Assembly: GCF_024868665.1 (NCBI RefSeq) | Contig: NC_079907.1 | Coordinates: 22,058,834 to 22,122,833 of the forward strand | Direction of reading: 5' to 3' | DNA length: 64,000 bases | Source of the DNA: Triplophysa rosa | Lineage: Eukaryota; Chordata; Actinopteri; Cypriniformes; Nemacheilidae | In this document: positions 45,734 to 57,804 of the stretch, piece after piece | Position numbering within the stretch: the stretch's first letter is position 1 | How the letters are laid out: each line of letters starts with the position of its first letter | The notes under the pieces: model-generated | What the model saw: the letters and a program-made list of their open reading frames with translations, nothing else | The model's database searches: none | Told to the model about the DNA's origin: nothing | Program-made: the position numbers and the translations under genes

Positions 45734-48127
45734 CATTAAGTGCAATGTTATTTAATAATGATACGTTGCAGTCCAAAGATGAGACCCCAGCATCCACCCG
45801 AGCAATTTATCAAGATAAGGTCATTGATACTTATCTCGACCAGATGACCCGCTGCCCTGCTGCAACAATCAACAGTTTTTCTAGGAATCAACGTATTGCA
45901 TGATCTTTCTACTGTCCAGATACATGTCAATAAATCAAGAAATGCCTGTGTTTAAACAACAAACAAGATTATTAACTATATTATTGCAAATAAATGGGGA
46001 TTTATTGTCTGTATTCTGCTTTAAAATCAAACTGCTCAGTGACTTTGACTGAGATTTGTTGATTTAGGAAGCATGTGCAGAATTTATTAAAATCCCTAAT
46101 ATTACAGAACAATGATGAAGAACATTAATCATACCAATGTCAAAATCCAATCAGTCCATGCTATTCAGGAACAAGGTAGTATATTTCATAAATTATTAAA
46201 GGGAGATTTCAATAAAAAGGACATTCCTCTCATTATTTGTTCACCCGCATGTCATTTCCATGTATATACTCATTTAAAATAGTCCATGTGATCAGATATT
46301 TCATGCAACACAAAAATATTTTTTACGCTGCAACAGATGGGGATAGGACTGAGGGCTGTCGAGTGCCAAAATGACAAAAAGCACCAGAAAGGTATCATTG
46401 TCATTTGTTCTACTTAACTGCATTTGTTTTGTGTCGCTTTACTGTAGTTTCAAGACAAGCATCTCAGTTTATGTATATAGTTAACATAACCTATTAAATA
46501 GGTTAGTGACATATATTTATGACAAAAAAGACAAAAAGAGAAATGAATAAAAGGTTAAAAGAAGTAGAAAGAAAGAAAGACATATAAAGTGGTTACATTA
46601 AAGCACACATACACTACAGATACAGATGTTTCTGAAAAACAAAGATGAAATACAGCCTGCGGCAAACTGAACATTAAAACCAAAACTGTCCAACGGCAAA
46701 CAGAGCAAGATCTTTCTTTTACGCACATCTGTACTGGGTGTGTGTGTCACTATGCATCTGGGATCTGTGCAATATTGATGAAACCTAAATGATCTGTTGT
46801 TCCTTCAAACAGTCACACGAAGCTCCCCTGCACAGCAGAATACAATCATACCCAACACACAGATAAAACAGACTGACATTTTTACAACAGCTACATTTTT
46901 AGAGAAACACAAACAGCCTTCAAATGAATGTATGTATTATAACTATTGCTACTAGGACATAATGTCCCTGTTACCTGGCCAGATCATCAGAAATCAGAAA
47001 AAGGTGTCCTATGAAATTAAATCTGGAGTCTGGAAACAGAAACATTCTATCAACCATTTTGGAACTGTCAATCTTGTTTGATGTAAAGAAGCCTTTGGGA
47101 GTATGTGAGGTCTGGTTGTGCTCTCAATCAATCAGTGTTATCAGGACATCATTTTCCTGTGACTCCAGAGAGAAAGTCACGTGGAATTTAAAGCTCAGGT
47201 GAAAAATGTTTTCGTAGCTGAATTGCCCATGAACAAAGATGGGTTGCGTATTTCTGAGTACATACAGTACATCAGCTGGGCAACTGCAGTTGAGATGAAT
47301 GGGAATGCCAATGGATATCTCCAGGTGTTATATACCACCTTGGGGTTTTGGCGACATGCTTTTGGAGGGCTGGATTTTGGAGAAGACATTAGCATAATTG
47401 CAAAACTGAAATATTACAGAATGCCACCTTGAAGAAAAATATGATTGATGGCGTAGATAGGGTCCTATTACAGATCAGAATTTTGAGAATTTTGACATTC
47501 GCATGTAAAAAATCTGTTCAGCCTTTGACCTCTATATTATACAATCCCAAATCTGTCAAGCCCGGGAGACTGGCCTCTCTCATTGTCTGAAAGAATAGTT
47601 AATGTTTGTGGACAGAACATTGTTGGTTTGAAGTGAGACCGGGAACACCGGTTACCGTGGTGACTGGAGATTTCCCATGAAGCCTGCCGAGATGCGAGAG
47701 GAGACAACAAAAAGACAGAATAAAACCATAGAACTCCGTAGGAAAATCTTCACAACTGTCAGCCATAACACCGCAACACCACAACAACATATCCTACCTG
47801 AAAATTGATTTGTTTTGCTTTACCTCAAATAAATTGAGAGCTGTGATTTGCAGGGTTGCTGTCAAATTAAATTCAAGTAAACCAAATCTTAAAAACAACA
47901 GAGTGGACTGCTCTGAAGTGCTTGGCATTGGGCCGGAATTTCTGAACAGCAGGGACATTATATCGCCTAAGAAAGGCCGCCCGGTAAGAGGCTAGCTGTC
48001 AGACTTCAAGGTGTCCTGAACTGTAAACTTAGTTGGAGCCTTCTGTGAATTTGATTAGACACGTAACGTTAGGTTACACATTATCAGGACATATCAAGCG
48101 ATCTCTAACAAAGAATAGTGACGCATA
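45734..48127. other. Intergenic DNA, no gene recognised
   Basis: A degenerate TTAAAGGGAGATTTCA-type scrap of the fold-back family lies near 46198-46260, and a GAAA run near 46570. No coding exon is supported. Confidence 0.45.
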
Positions 48128-48320
48128 GCACAAATATGTTTTACTCACATAAGATTGCTGCGAAATTCCTGTCGGATCCAATATTGACGGCACAGCACTG
48201 CTTTTTCATTTTAGTCTCTCCGCAAATCCAGCGCCTCGTTCACAAAGGAATCCACGGTGAAATGAGGCGAAGAAATGCTCGATGTTTCACCCACGTGAGC
48301 AGGAACGTACTTCAGTATCA
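48128..48320 (-). pseudogene. Second copy of the Kolobok THAP exon (partial)
   Basis: Read on the minus strand, this segment matches 30815-31010 almost base for base: AAGTACGTTCCTGCTCACGT, then GGTGAAACATCGAGCATTTC, and the end AGGAATTTCGCAGCAATCTT followed by ATGTGAGTAAAACATATTTG. At the C-x2-H position it reads SISSPHFT, again without the Cys and here without the stop. The N-terminal Cys pair is missing. Confidence 0.75.
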
Positions 48321-48369
48321 GTCACAGGTATCATCAACTCTCTGCTGGCAAAAATTCAACCTCAGTGAA

Positions 48370-48600
48370 AGGTAGCAATTTGTTTCTGTTGAGATACACA
48401 AATCAGCTCCTGTCTTATGTGGCATCCCAAAAACACGGTTCTCGGCTCCCTATTCTTTTTCCAAATATATGCCCTTGGGTAAATAATCCAGTGGCTTGTT
48501 CTCAGATGCTGATAATATTCAACTCTACATCTCAGGTCCACATCCATATCTTGTATCTACAAGAGTTGGAGTCCTCTTTAGGTGTCGAGTACAACATAGC
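48370..48600 (+). pseudogene. L2-type LINE reverse transcriptase remnant
   Basis: In shifting frames the translation gives VLCGIPKTRFSAPYSFSKYM and DADNIQLYISG. These are recognisable decays of the non-LTR reverse transcriptase blocks GVPQGSVLGPxLFS-YM and YADDTQLYIS. The catalytic YADD reads DADN, so the enzyme is dead. The fragment follows the THAP exon copy directly. Confidence 0.7.
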
Positions 48601-49174
48601 ATAGTTGGGAACTGTATCAGCCTGAGGGTAAGATGTGTTTGCCATTCAAACTTAAAGTTGCTTCTTAAAGTTCAAGAAGCTGAAAAAATGTATTACACGG
48701 GAACTAAACTAAAAGAATGCAATTTACAGTTATGCAACCTATGGAAAAATACGGATAGATAGGCTAAACATGAGTCTGTAGACAAACAGTAAAAGAATAA
48801 TAGCAATTTTGTGTTCAATTCAACTGTATTTATCAAGACATGTAAAGTGCTATAAAATACAGAATGTTGTCTACATTATAGTTGTGTTTGATTAACACAA
48901 AGCAAGATGTTGACTGCTTCGAACAACATTTTCTAATTTATTAAGTAACTTAATTGCTTGAATTTAGTATCTGAGGGGACATGACCTTCATGGGCAGGTC
49001 CGTGTTTGGGCATGTCATTGGCATTTCTCAATTCAATTTCTCAGAAATGAACATGATTAATTCAAGAAGAAGTCTATTTTCTCTGAATAAGTAGCATGCC
49101 CCTGTATGCAGGTATTGTTCATTTGAGTAAATCTTTTGAAACTGCCATGTCTAAAATACCTGAATACCTGCATG
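48601..49174. other. Intergenic DNA with a short repeat scrap
   Basis: GTTCAATTCAACTGTATTTA and the bases after it (48814-48880) resemble a common fish repeat that begins TTCAATTCAATTTTATTTAT. Nothing else is recognised. Confidence 0.4.
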
Positions 49175-49341
49175 GTCGAGTCTGTCGACCGGGGGGTGGC
49201 ATGCATACGTGTCTTCTGCATTCGCGTTGTGTGCATTCGCATTTATAATATGTCCGTCTGAGTGGCCCAAGCGTCCGTTCCCCGTACGTTAGTGGCCCAC
49301 CGGAAAAACTCCTGGAACGCCAGATGGCCAGTCCGCCCCTG
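49175..49341 (-). mobile_element. Truncated relative of the hAT-like element at 268-516
   Basis: Read on the minus strand it starts CAGGGGCGGACTGGCCATCT at 49341 and continues GGTGGGCCACTAACGTACGG, then TTATAAATGCGAATGCACAC and GTATGCATGCCACCCCCCG. Each block has a counterpart in the copy at 268-516. The other end is missing. Confidence 0.75.
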
Positions 49342-51571
49342 TTTCAGTGTAAACTATAAAGCTTGTGCCTTGACAGGATTTTTTCAGGAGAAAGCCTTTA
49401 TGACAAGATTTGCCATCTTCCAGTGCTAAGCCAGGGGTTTTGAGGTGCTGTGGAAGTTTGCCATGATGTTGTACTATCTCACATCCCATTTCTGAATCCT
49501 AGCAATTTAGAAGCCAGACAATGGAAAACTCCAATACAGCTGAACTAGTTTTAGTTTATCTTCTTTTACTCTTCTATTCTGAAGTCAAAAGACAACGTTT
49601 TTTTCGTTAACAGTACAGGAATACAGGCATCATTGCATTCAAATGAAAACATGCAAAATAACTAAATGTAAATGTCAAAATCAAACTTCCTAAAGGGTTC
49701 TTCCACAGTTCCATAAAGAACCTCTACATTCACAGAACAGAAAGGTTAATACACAAATGTTTTGGAAAAGGCTTCTACAGAGTATCAAAAAAAGAAAGAA
49801 ATGGTGCTTTTAAGAACATATGATATGACTATGTTATTTCGGTGTTATACTCCAAATCTTTCAAATGAACGTACAGACTAACATGCTGTCCAAGTCAAAA
49901 CCAAGGGCTAAAACACAGCTGTCTAATATTGTGTGCAAAGTGCAGAATGTTGAAAACTCTACTTTTGATATGAGTCCAAAGTTGTTTGGTTTGAGCGTGG
50001 TAACTGGTAACTACTTTTACGCACTAAACATCATGACATGTTGCGTCAGTCAGTAAAGAAAAAAATCATCTCTAATTAAATTTAGCTACGAAGGAAAAAT
50101 CTAAGTTAAATAGAGATACCCCAAACAGACTCATTCATTTTCTCATACATAATGCAATCCTCGGCACAAACTCCAGTGCCCATACAATATTGATTAAATT
50201 AATGTGTAAATTTGGATATGAATTCAGAAGTGTGATAATGTGATAAAAGGTAAGGGAAAATAACCGTGACACGCTTCTTTTATTTTGTTGTGCAGGAGTA
50301 AAATAGTTGTCCTACCAAATCTCACTTCAATTTCGAGCATCCAAAATGTAATTAACCAAAAGCAGAGCAACAGTAGCCTTGTTTTTAAGTGAGGTCAAGT
50401 TTTTACTTTTATTCAGATGTGCCAGTCCTTTGACATCCCACATTTCAGCGCGCTTCGATATGAAGCAAAAAGAGACGAAATGTTAGCAATCCTGTGTGTC
50501 TCAGACATGTTTGGTTGCTGCTGATACAGAAGGATCACAGTTTGGATCAAATTAAAATAAAACTGTAGTGCAGCTGACAAACTTCTGAGCCATTTTCAGT
50601 TATATCACATGCCCCATATTAAGTGCATATCAATATTGAATGTATATATTGTTATATTATGAATTATGAAATGATATTATTATATTATGAGATATTGGGA
50701 TTATAACACCTAATCCTACTAAGCGAATCTGAAATTGTTTTTTATATCAATGATGGTAGATTTGATTCATTATTTCAAAATATTTCAGGGAATTATAAGA
50801 TCTTTTCCTCATAAAATTATAGCTTTTTAGATGTTATTTATATTGTTTTGAATATTTTCATTCAAATGAATAGGAACCATGGTCATGTTTGTCTTTTTTC
50901 AATGGTAAAAAAAGTCTTCTTTTTACGCTAGTTTCACTTCACAACAGGTGCTTTTCACAATGAGGTCAGTTTACTTCCGCCTTTCCACAAAGCAGTGCAT
51001 CTTTTGTTCCATTTCTCCATCACACCGGAAATGCAGGCGAAATACGGATGGCAAAGTTCCCATTTTGAATGTTTATGTATTTAATATCATGCTCTTTTGA
51101 TAATATTGTTGATCATTTCTTACTTACAATTCTGTAAATGCTTAGATGGTTGTGGTAACAGAAAAAAAGGGTGTTGATGCCGACCTGTGCTGTATCAATA
51201 TACCGTATGTAACACTACCCAGCATACTTTTTATATTGATGTGTAACCACTCGTGATCATATATTTCTGCAGATTTCATAAAGATTTCCACATCTTTTAT
51301 TAGAATAAATCTGATAACAACACAAGGCAAAGGTTTTTCACGTGAGGCTACTGAAAGTGTAAATATTACATCTTTCTTTAAAGAGTAAAAATTATTCATA
51401 CAAAATGAGAAGCATAAATATTCTGCCTGTAGCCATGACAGAGTTTCTGCAGCTTGGAGTTGTCTGGAGGTTCCTGTCAGAGCAAAGGGAAAGAGCATGC
51501 CTAAAGCTTTATGAAGTTGTTTTGAACATAAAGATGATCATGAATTTCTGATATTACAAGATAACCAAATA
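49342..51571. other. Intergenic DNA, decayed element scraps
   Basis: 49690-49830 is a badly decayed GGTTCTT-type palindromic element (GGGTTCTTCCACAGTTCCAT, AAGAACCTCTACATTCACAG). The remainder is AT-rich without recognisable genes. The 118-codon frame at 51142-51498 shows no domain. Confidence 0.45.
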
Positions 51572-51690
51572 GGGGGCAGTCGTGGCCTAATGGTTAGAGA
51601 GTCGGACTTGTGACCAGAAGGTTGCGGTGCGATTCTCAGGGCCGGCGGGTAACGACTGAGGTGCCCTTGAGCAGTTATAGCTGCCCGTTA
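51572..51690 (+). repeat. tRNA-derived SINE
   Basis: GGGGGCAGTCGTGGCCTAAT, then GGTTAGAGAGTCGGACTTGT, is the tRNA-like head with an A box. GGTTGCGGTGCGATTCTCAG is a decayed B box. It continues GGCCGGCGGGTAACGACTGA, then GGTGCCCTTGAGCAG, as in a common cyprinid SINE. It differs from the V-SINE-like family found elsewhere in the window. Confidence 0.8.
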
Positions 51691-54600
51691 AAAATACTAT
51701 ACTTGTACTATACATTTGTTTCTAAGTGACAGATATAGATAGTAGAATTTTTACATAATGCACCATTTTTTTCTATGTCTGCCAACAAAAACAATTGGTT
51801 GAGTATATTTGTACAATATTGTACAATGTATTTCTACAGCATATGTTATACAGTATGTACAGCATTTGAAATAAATATTTGAATCATTCCTGACATGGCA
51901 AACAGTTCAGTTAAGGCAAGGTCAAAATCTAGGGTCGCTGAAAAGTTTTTGGACCATATACTGATGTTAAATTACTTTTCATTTGTTTATTAGCGCATCT
52001 GACATTTTGAGTTATGTGAGCCGCTGGTATTGATTTAGTCCTCATACATAGTAACATGACCATAGTATTTTACCAGGCCTACCGGGCCTTAGATTTAATA
52101 ATGCCGCCCTGTCTTTCCTGAGTGCAGTAATAAGTAATTTTCAGTCTCTGCGGTGGCGCCGGTGTCGTTTCAGGGGCTTGATTAAATGCAATCTATATGC
52201 AGTAATGGCCTCGCAAGTCAGCTGATCCATATGTGCAGTATGTAAATCTTTCACGCCACGTTCTTCCTTCTCTGATCCGCCCTGTTTTTCTCCTACCCTG
52301 CAATTTACATATCAGAGAATGATAATTTATCCTCCCCTCGCTGCAAGACAACAGCAAACACGTTAAAAGTGCAAACCTATGTTTTTCTGAGGCTGCGACG
52401 GAGCATTTGTTGTGATCATTTTATTGTGGGCTTTAAAGTATACAAAGCACTTTGCACTCAGCATTCATCTGCCGTTTTTCGCCGCTGACTAGAAAGCAAA
52501 TTTTGTGTCTGTGCCTGGTGCATTCATCAATAAAAGAAACTTGATGTGAGAGAATACTGAATACATATGTTGAATCTCCTGTTGGAAAAGGACGGGCCTT
52601 CAGAGTCCTCCAGCCTAGTGGACCACAAAAATGAAGCGTCTGCTTCTGGAGACTGATTTTTTGTCTGACCACGCTATGTAAATTTGGTCATTTAATGCTT
52701 GTAAACACAAATACTTGCAGGTCAAGAGGTTAAATATGAACCCCCTGATAGCAAATGTTTATTCATCAAACATTAGTGCCGTTCTGCAGCACACTTCTGT
52801 ATTTTAAATAAAAATGAGATATTACCAGAATTATATTAGCCTATGAACCCAATTTCATGTGCATGTTTTCTATCTGGAATAGAAATAGTGATTTTAAACA
52901 AAGAGTGGCAAAGTGCGCACTACAGTACAAACAGCACACGTACCTCACCTTTAGTAAGGACAATCTATGCCAATAACATATCAGCAACTGTATTTTGATG
53001 CTGTCCATTTTTAGAATTGAATCTGCAAGTGTATTTAATATTTGAATTTAAAAATGGCTTACCTCAGCCAAAATGAAAATAGGATTTGCCTACCAGGACT
53101 TTTGGAAGAGTTCCCGTTGCTTCTAAATATATGGATATGCATTCCAATCAGAGTTCAACGAAAAGCGCCTTTCTTTTCAGATCGGTTCTGACAACACATG
53201 CTCATAACGACCAGCTTTAATCTGCATAAAATGTAAATATTGGCTATACATCAATCTATGATGGAAAGAGAATGAGCAAACAATGAGAAACCTTTCAGTT
53301 GTATGTGATGTCTATGTTGGTATACACTTCTAAAAATAAACGTTCCGAAAAGTTCTTTCCAGCGAGGCCTGAGTTAAAGTTTGTGTGTAAATTATAACAC
53401 ATTATATGTAGCAGCATGATTTTGAGTTTCCATAGCCTATTTATTTTGCACAGCATTTACCAAGAGCTCAAAAACAAACAGTCGCCAATAATTATTCTCT
53501 GGCTGTAAACAGCAACAAGCTGTGGAAAGTGTGATTAAAATCTCTTTACAGCAGCTAGGCAATTATGAGTTATGAGTTGTGTTTGAATAGATCAATAGCT
53601 GAACACTTGATGTGACTTCATGCAGAACAGCAGCTATCAGATTAAGACCTAAAATGGCGGACTTTCACGACAGACGTTTCTCTCAACAGATTCAGTATCC
53701 TGCAAGGCCTCACACATCACGACTGAGAACGTATCCCTTCTTTTACTTTTCCGTTTGTTTGGATTCGGTTTTCGAGAGGACAAAACTGCACATCAGGATT
53801 TGTTTTCTATCTCATGAGCTCCTAAGATTAGTCAGACTCCTCTTGTGAGCAGTCATCCTATACATATATATATATGAGTCCTCAATCTGGCTCTGCGGGA
53901 AACATTTGAAAACAGATAGAATGTCCAAACTGTATTTACCACAGGGTTTGTTTATCCTTCCTCAAAGCCGAACAGAACTGCTGCGAATGCGAGACCTTGG
54001 AGTGGGATGTGATTTGAGTGCCGTTTCCCATTCGTTTCCCATTCAAGTGTTTCGTACACGCTACCTTAAAGACTTACATATGCAGAGAATTTGAATTCGT
54101 TGTGGTGGAAAAACAACACACAATGTCAGATGCTCAGAGTTGAGGGCTGTTCATGTTGTTCCAATAAAGCCCTCAGGAAACAGGCATCTTTAATAATGCA
54201 TTGCTTTAGGAGAGTGCACTGCTCAAGGCTCCAGATCCCTTCATCACTGCCAAAATCTGAAGTCTTGAAAAAGAGAACACCTGAGAGAACACCGTTTATA
54301 TTTCTGTACTCCTACGGACCTCAAAAACTTTCATGGAAAGTGATTGCGTGGTTATATGAAGCTTAAACCTTTGAAGAGTCAGAAATTTAGTACATAAAGA
54401 TTTAAACATAATACAGATGCAAAAAAAGGACCAGGGAGAGTGTGCCTTTCTATGAGCCCGGCACTTTAAAAGGATAAAATGAATATATTAATAAATAATG
54501 TGATTGATTTTTTCTTTCTTTTTATGTATTCACATGGTACCCAAACATGCAGGCTTTGAAGGTGTCTATTTTTGCGTTGTGTTTTAGTACCGAGATGAAT

Positions 54601-55237
54601 TAGATATGAGTACCAGCTTCATTTGTGAAGTCCAATCACACTCCACCTGGGGCAGATATCAAATCATACATGTGGAATATATAACACATATTGTTGTCCC
54701 CGCTATTGAAGAGTTGGGTAAACTTTGACCTCAGGTAGTCAAATGCGTTGCTACATGCTTGTAATTCTACTCCTGCTGTTGAAATAAAGATGAGCTACTG
54801 AAGACCTGAGCAAGTTATACTAATGCAGAATTATAAATCTTGTTGCTTATTTAATGGCTGTTGCTATCATAAAGCGCTTTCAAAAAAATGCTTTTTAAAG
54901 AAAGCTTAGAATTCCTATTGCTTTATCTTGGCCCTATTGAGTTGAAACGTATAATCCAAAACGCATCTAACCGTCACACATTGACCCCTTGGAATTATAC
55001 CAAGAACAAAAACAAATTATTTATTCAAAGTAAAAGACGTCATATCCCGTTGCCAATTTTTGTTGCAGTAATTGTACATGGCAAAAGCCTTACTGTATGA
55101 ATGCATCTTTACTGTAGTTAGTGATGTTTTTGTTGTCCAGAGCTCTTCTCAGCAGTCAAAAAGATGAACGCTGCAGAAGGTTGAAGAATCCACCCCAGGC
55201 AGTTCGGAGAAAGAGAAATATTTTCCACTCTCGTAGA
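51691..55237. other. Intergenic DNA with a candidate conserved segment
   Basis: No gene is recognised. The stretch 52075-52400 is repeat-free and balanced in composition (TTTAATAATGCCGCCCTGTC, CTCTGCGGTGGCGCCGGTGT, CTTGATTAAATGCAATCTAT). It could be a conserved non-coding element. 53330-53370 carries an end of a GGTTCTT-type element. Confidence 0.35.
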
Positions 55238-55601
55238 CAGGGGCGTAATTTCCACGGGGGACAGGGGGGACATGTCCCCCTCACTTTTCAAAATCCCGTT
55301 CGTGTCCCCCTCACTTTCAAATTAGTCTGTAATGATTTTTTAACAACACGCCATGGTCGCCACGGATGCGCGTGCCGCGTGCACACGCTAAAAAAGATCA
55401 CTGAAAGATCATTTTCAATCACGTGGTTTTGATTTGAATTTAATAGAAATGAATTTTGGTTTCATGGTTTAATCAATTTAAACAATCAAAAACAACGCAA
55501 AACATACTGTAGGTATTTTTAATTTGTGATAGGATTCAAATCCAAAACATTTTCCGCCATTTTGTGACCCCCCCACTTCTCAAACCAAAGTTACACCCTT
55601 G
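55238..55601. mobile_element. hAT-like element with perfect 8-bp duplication
   Basis: It starts CAGGGGCGTAATTTCCACGG and, read inward from the right, CAAGGGTGTAACTTTGG. It is flanked by identical CTCGTAGA octamers (55230-55237 and 55602-55609). The interior has two GTCCCCCTCACTTT blocks near the left end. No coding capacity. Confidence 0.85.
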
Positions 55602-55609
55602 CTCGTAGA

Positions 55610-57804
55610 TGTAATAAAGATGGGAAAGTAATGCTAAAAGTCTTCATTATTCAAATTTTGTACACATGCTAAATCTAACATTATCACATTAAATACCATA
55701 ACAGTCCATTTGCCAGTAAGGAGCAGAAGTCACCAAGTTCATTTCATCTACTTTTTATATGAGCCTTCTGCCGGATTCGGCTGACGGCTGCTTGCAGCTG
55801 TATCCCCTTCTTAAGTCGTGACGTCAGAAATAACATTTCCGTTTCCACTCGTTTCAAGACTATTACAAGCCATTTATGAGCACTGTTTATTCATATCACA
55901 CAAGTTAAGTTTTTATAAAGTCAAGGTCTCCAAACCACAGTCTCCAAGCTCACGTCACCAATGATTCATAAAAAACGAATTGCTGTCTGGCCATCTGGTA
56001 CTTCGGCATGAAAGTACAGTCAGTTAGAAACGTGGTTCTTTGGTATACAGCACACCGTGAGTGTATATTAGTGTAATTTGTTGCTTGCCTTTGCCATCTG
56101 ATAGAACGACTGGTAGACATCAGACTTAACAAGCGGATTGGTTATTGTGAATGATGGCCGCACACATTTTAGGAGTTGGCTTATGTCTATCTTGTTGCGA
56201 CACCTCATTTCGACACTTTACCAGAATCTGCCAGTTTCAATACATGCCAGATTTTAGACATCAAATCTGTGAGAAGCCATGAGATGTGGTGATTTGACCA
56301 CCAGTGCATTGTGTGATGGACCAAACGTGGCTAAATTTTAATACAGCGTTGCAGAGGATCTGCCTCTTGCATCATTGTTGCCTCGGTCTTTCTATCTTTG
56401 TCTCAGATTCAGACTGCTACTGCCAGCATGGTGTGGTGTACCTGAAACTAATCGCACCATAAATGCAGGTCCACGTCTGTCTTACATGGGACTGTTGACC
56501 ACTGTGGATACACACGCTGTCCTTGGCATCCAGGGAGACTGCAAAATTCTCTGTGAGACTGTGAGAAATTCTCTTCTCACACCTCTGAATTAGCGGTTCA
56601 GAACTGACCTTCACTTACTCCAGCTCAACAAGGACACCAAACCTGTGACACATTTTTGTGTTTTTAATAAAGAAAGCCTTAAAGATTTACAAAGTATATT
56701 GAATTAATGTATAAACAACATTGTTGCTTACTGAGTATTCCTTGCGTCCATACTCAAGAGGATAGCATTTACTGTCATGTCATTAAACATAGAAAATGCT
56801 TTAGTAGATGAATAGTTGAGTACTTTTTAAAAAATTGAATTTACTACATACAGTAAATATATAATGCATCCAAATGCATTAACATAAAATATATTGAGAA
56901 AGTTATCACAAGGGCTATAACTCTAGGATATACCACTTACCACTACTGGACGGAACTAAAGTAAATAAAAACGTCAAAGTCGTAACTCTTTGGTACCTTG
57001 TTTATTTCTGCCAAGCACCGTGTACTGAGGTGGTACGCAATTACTGATGGGTAAAATTCCCTGTCCTCTTCCTGTGAAGTGATGTATTGATGTGTGCGTT
57101 GTCGGCGTGTTTGCAGTGGCCTTAAAAGTGAACAAACCCTATGGTTTGCACTACCCCCGTAAATGGCTGAATGCTCGTGAAGTCCACTTCACAGGGCACT
57201 GACGGGTGTTTAAAACCTGCCCTGGGTTCTGTGCTCTGGATTTTTGCTCCCTGTAAGCTCCCCTGTTTTCTGTTATATATCACCTGGGACTTCTAGTTAT
57301 ACTTAGAGCAGCTGGGTTTTCCTACGTCACCAACTCGTACATGCTGTACTTCAGTTTTTGATTTTCCTATCAAATGCATCCAGATGATTAAATTGCTTTT
57401 TGAAACATTGACTGTAAACATCTCACGCAGTGAATGGTAAATTAGATGTTTAAGGATGCCAGAAGAAATGACTCATCTCAAGGCATCAACTCAAGTGTGA
57501 GGTAAATTACACTTAATTGTGAAAAGTCTAGAAGTATGCGTGTCTACTTTGTTTCACTTATTCTTGTCCCTCCTCCCTTGCTGCTCACTCAGACTAAACA
57601 GATTCATGAAAACAGTCATTAAAAATACGTACTTTAAAGCACTTTAACTCTACCGAGGATCGTGAGGACTAAATAAATCAGATAGTCGGCCAGGTTTGCC
57701 GCAGGCGGAATATTTGCTATGCCGGCTGGATCTGACATCTTCATGAGCAGGGCTTGTAGAACCAACCAAGGAGGTCTAATAAACACGGAGAGACCTGATA
57801 AGTA
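55610..57804. other. Intergenic DNA, no gene recognised
   Basis: No exon, RNA gene or clear repeat is supported in this stretch. Confidence 0.45.

Noticed and set aside
45419..45903. Protein with tandem YDYVCLG/FHADRLN repeats
   Set aside because: The unit is about 52 bp, so the reading frame shifts from unit to unit. The peptide repeats reflect DNA repetition only.
51572..51645. tRNA gene candidate
   Set aside because: tRNA-like head of a SINE. The B box is decayed and the downstream sequence is the SINE body.
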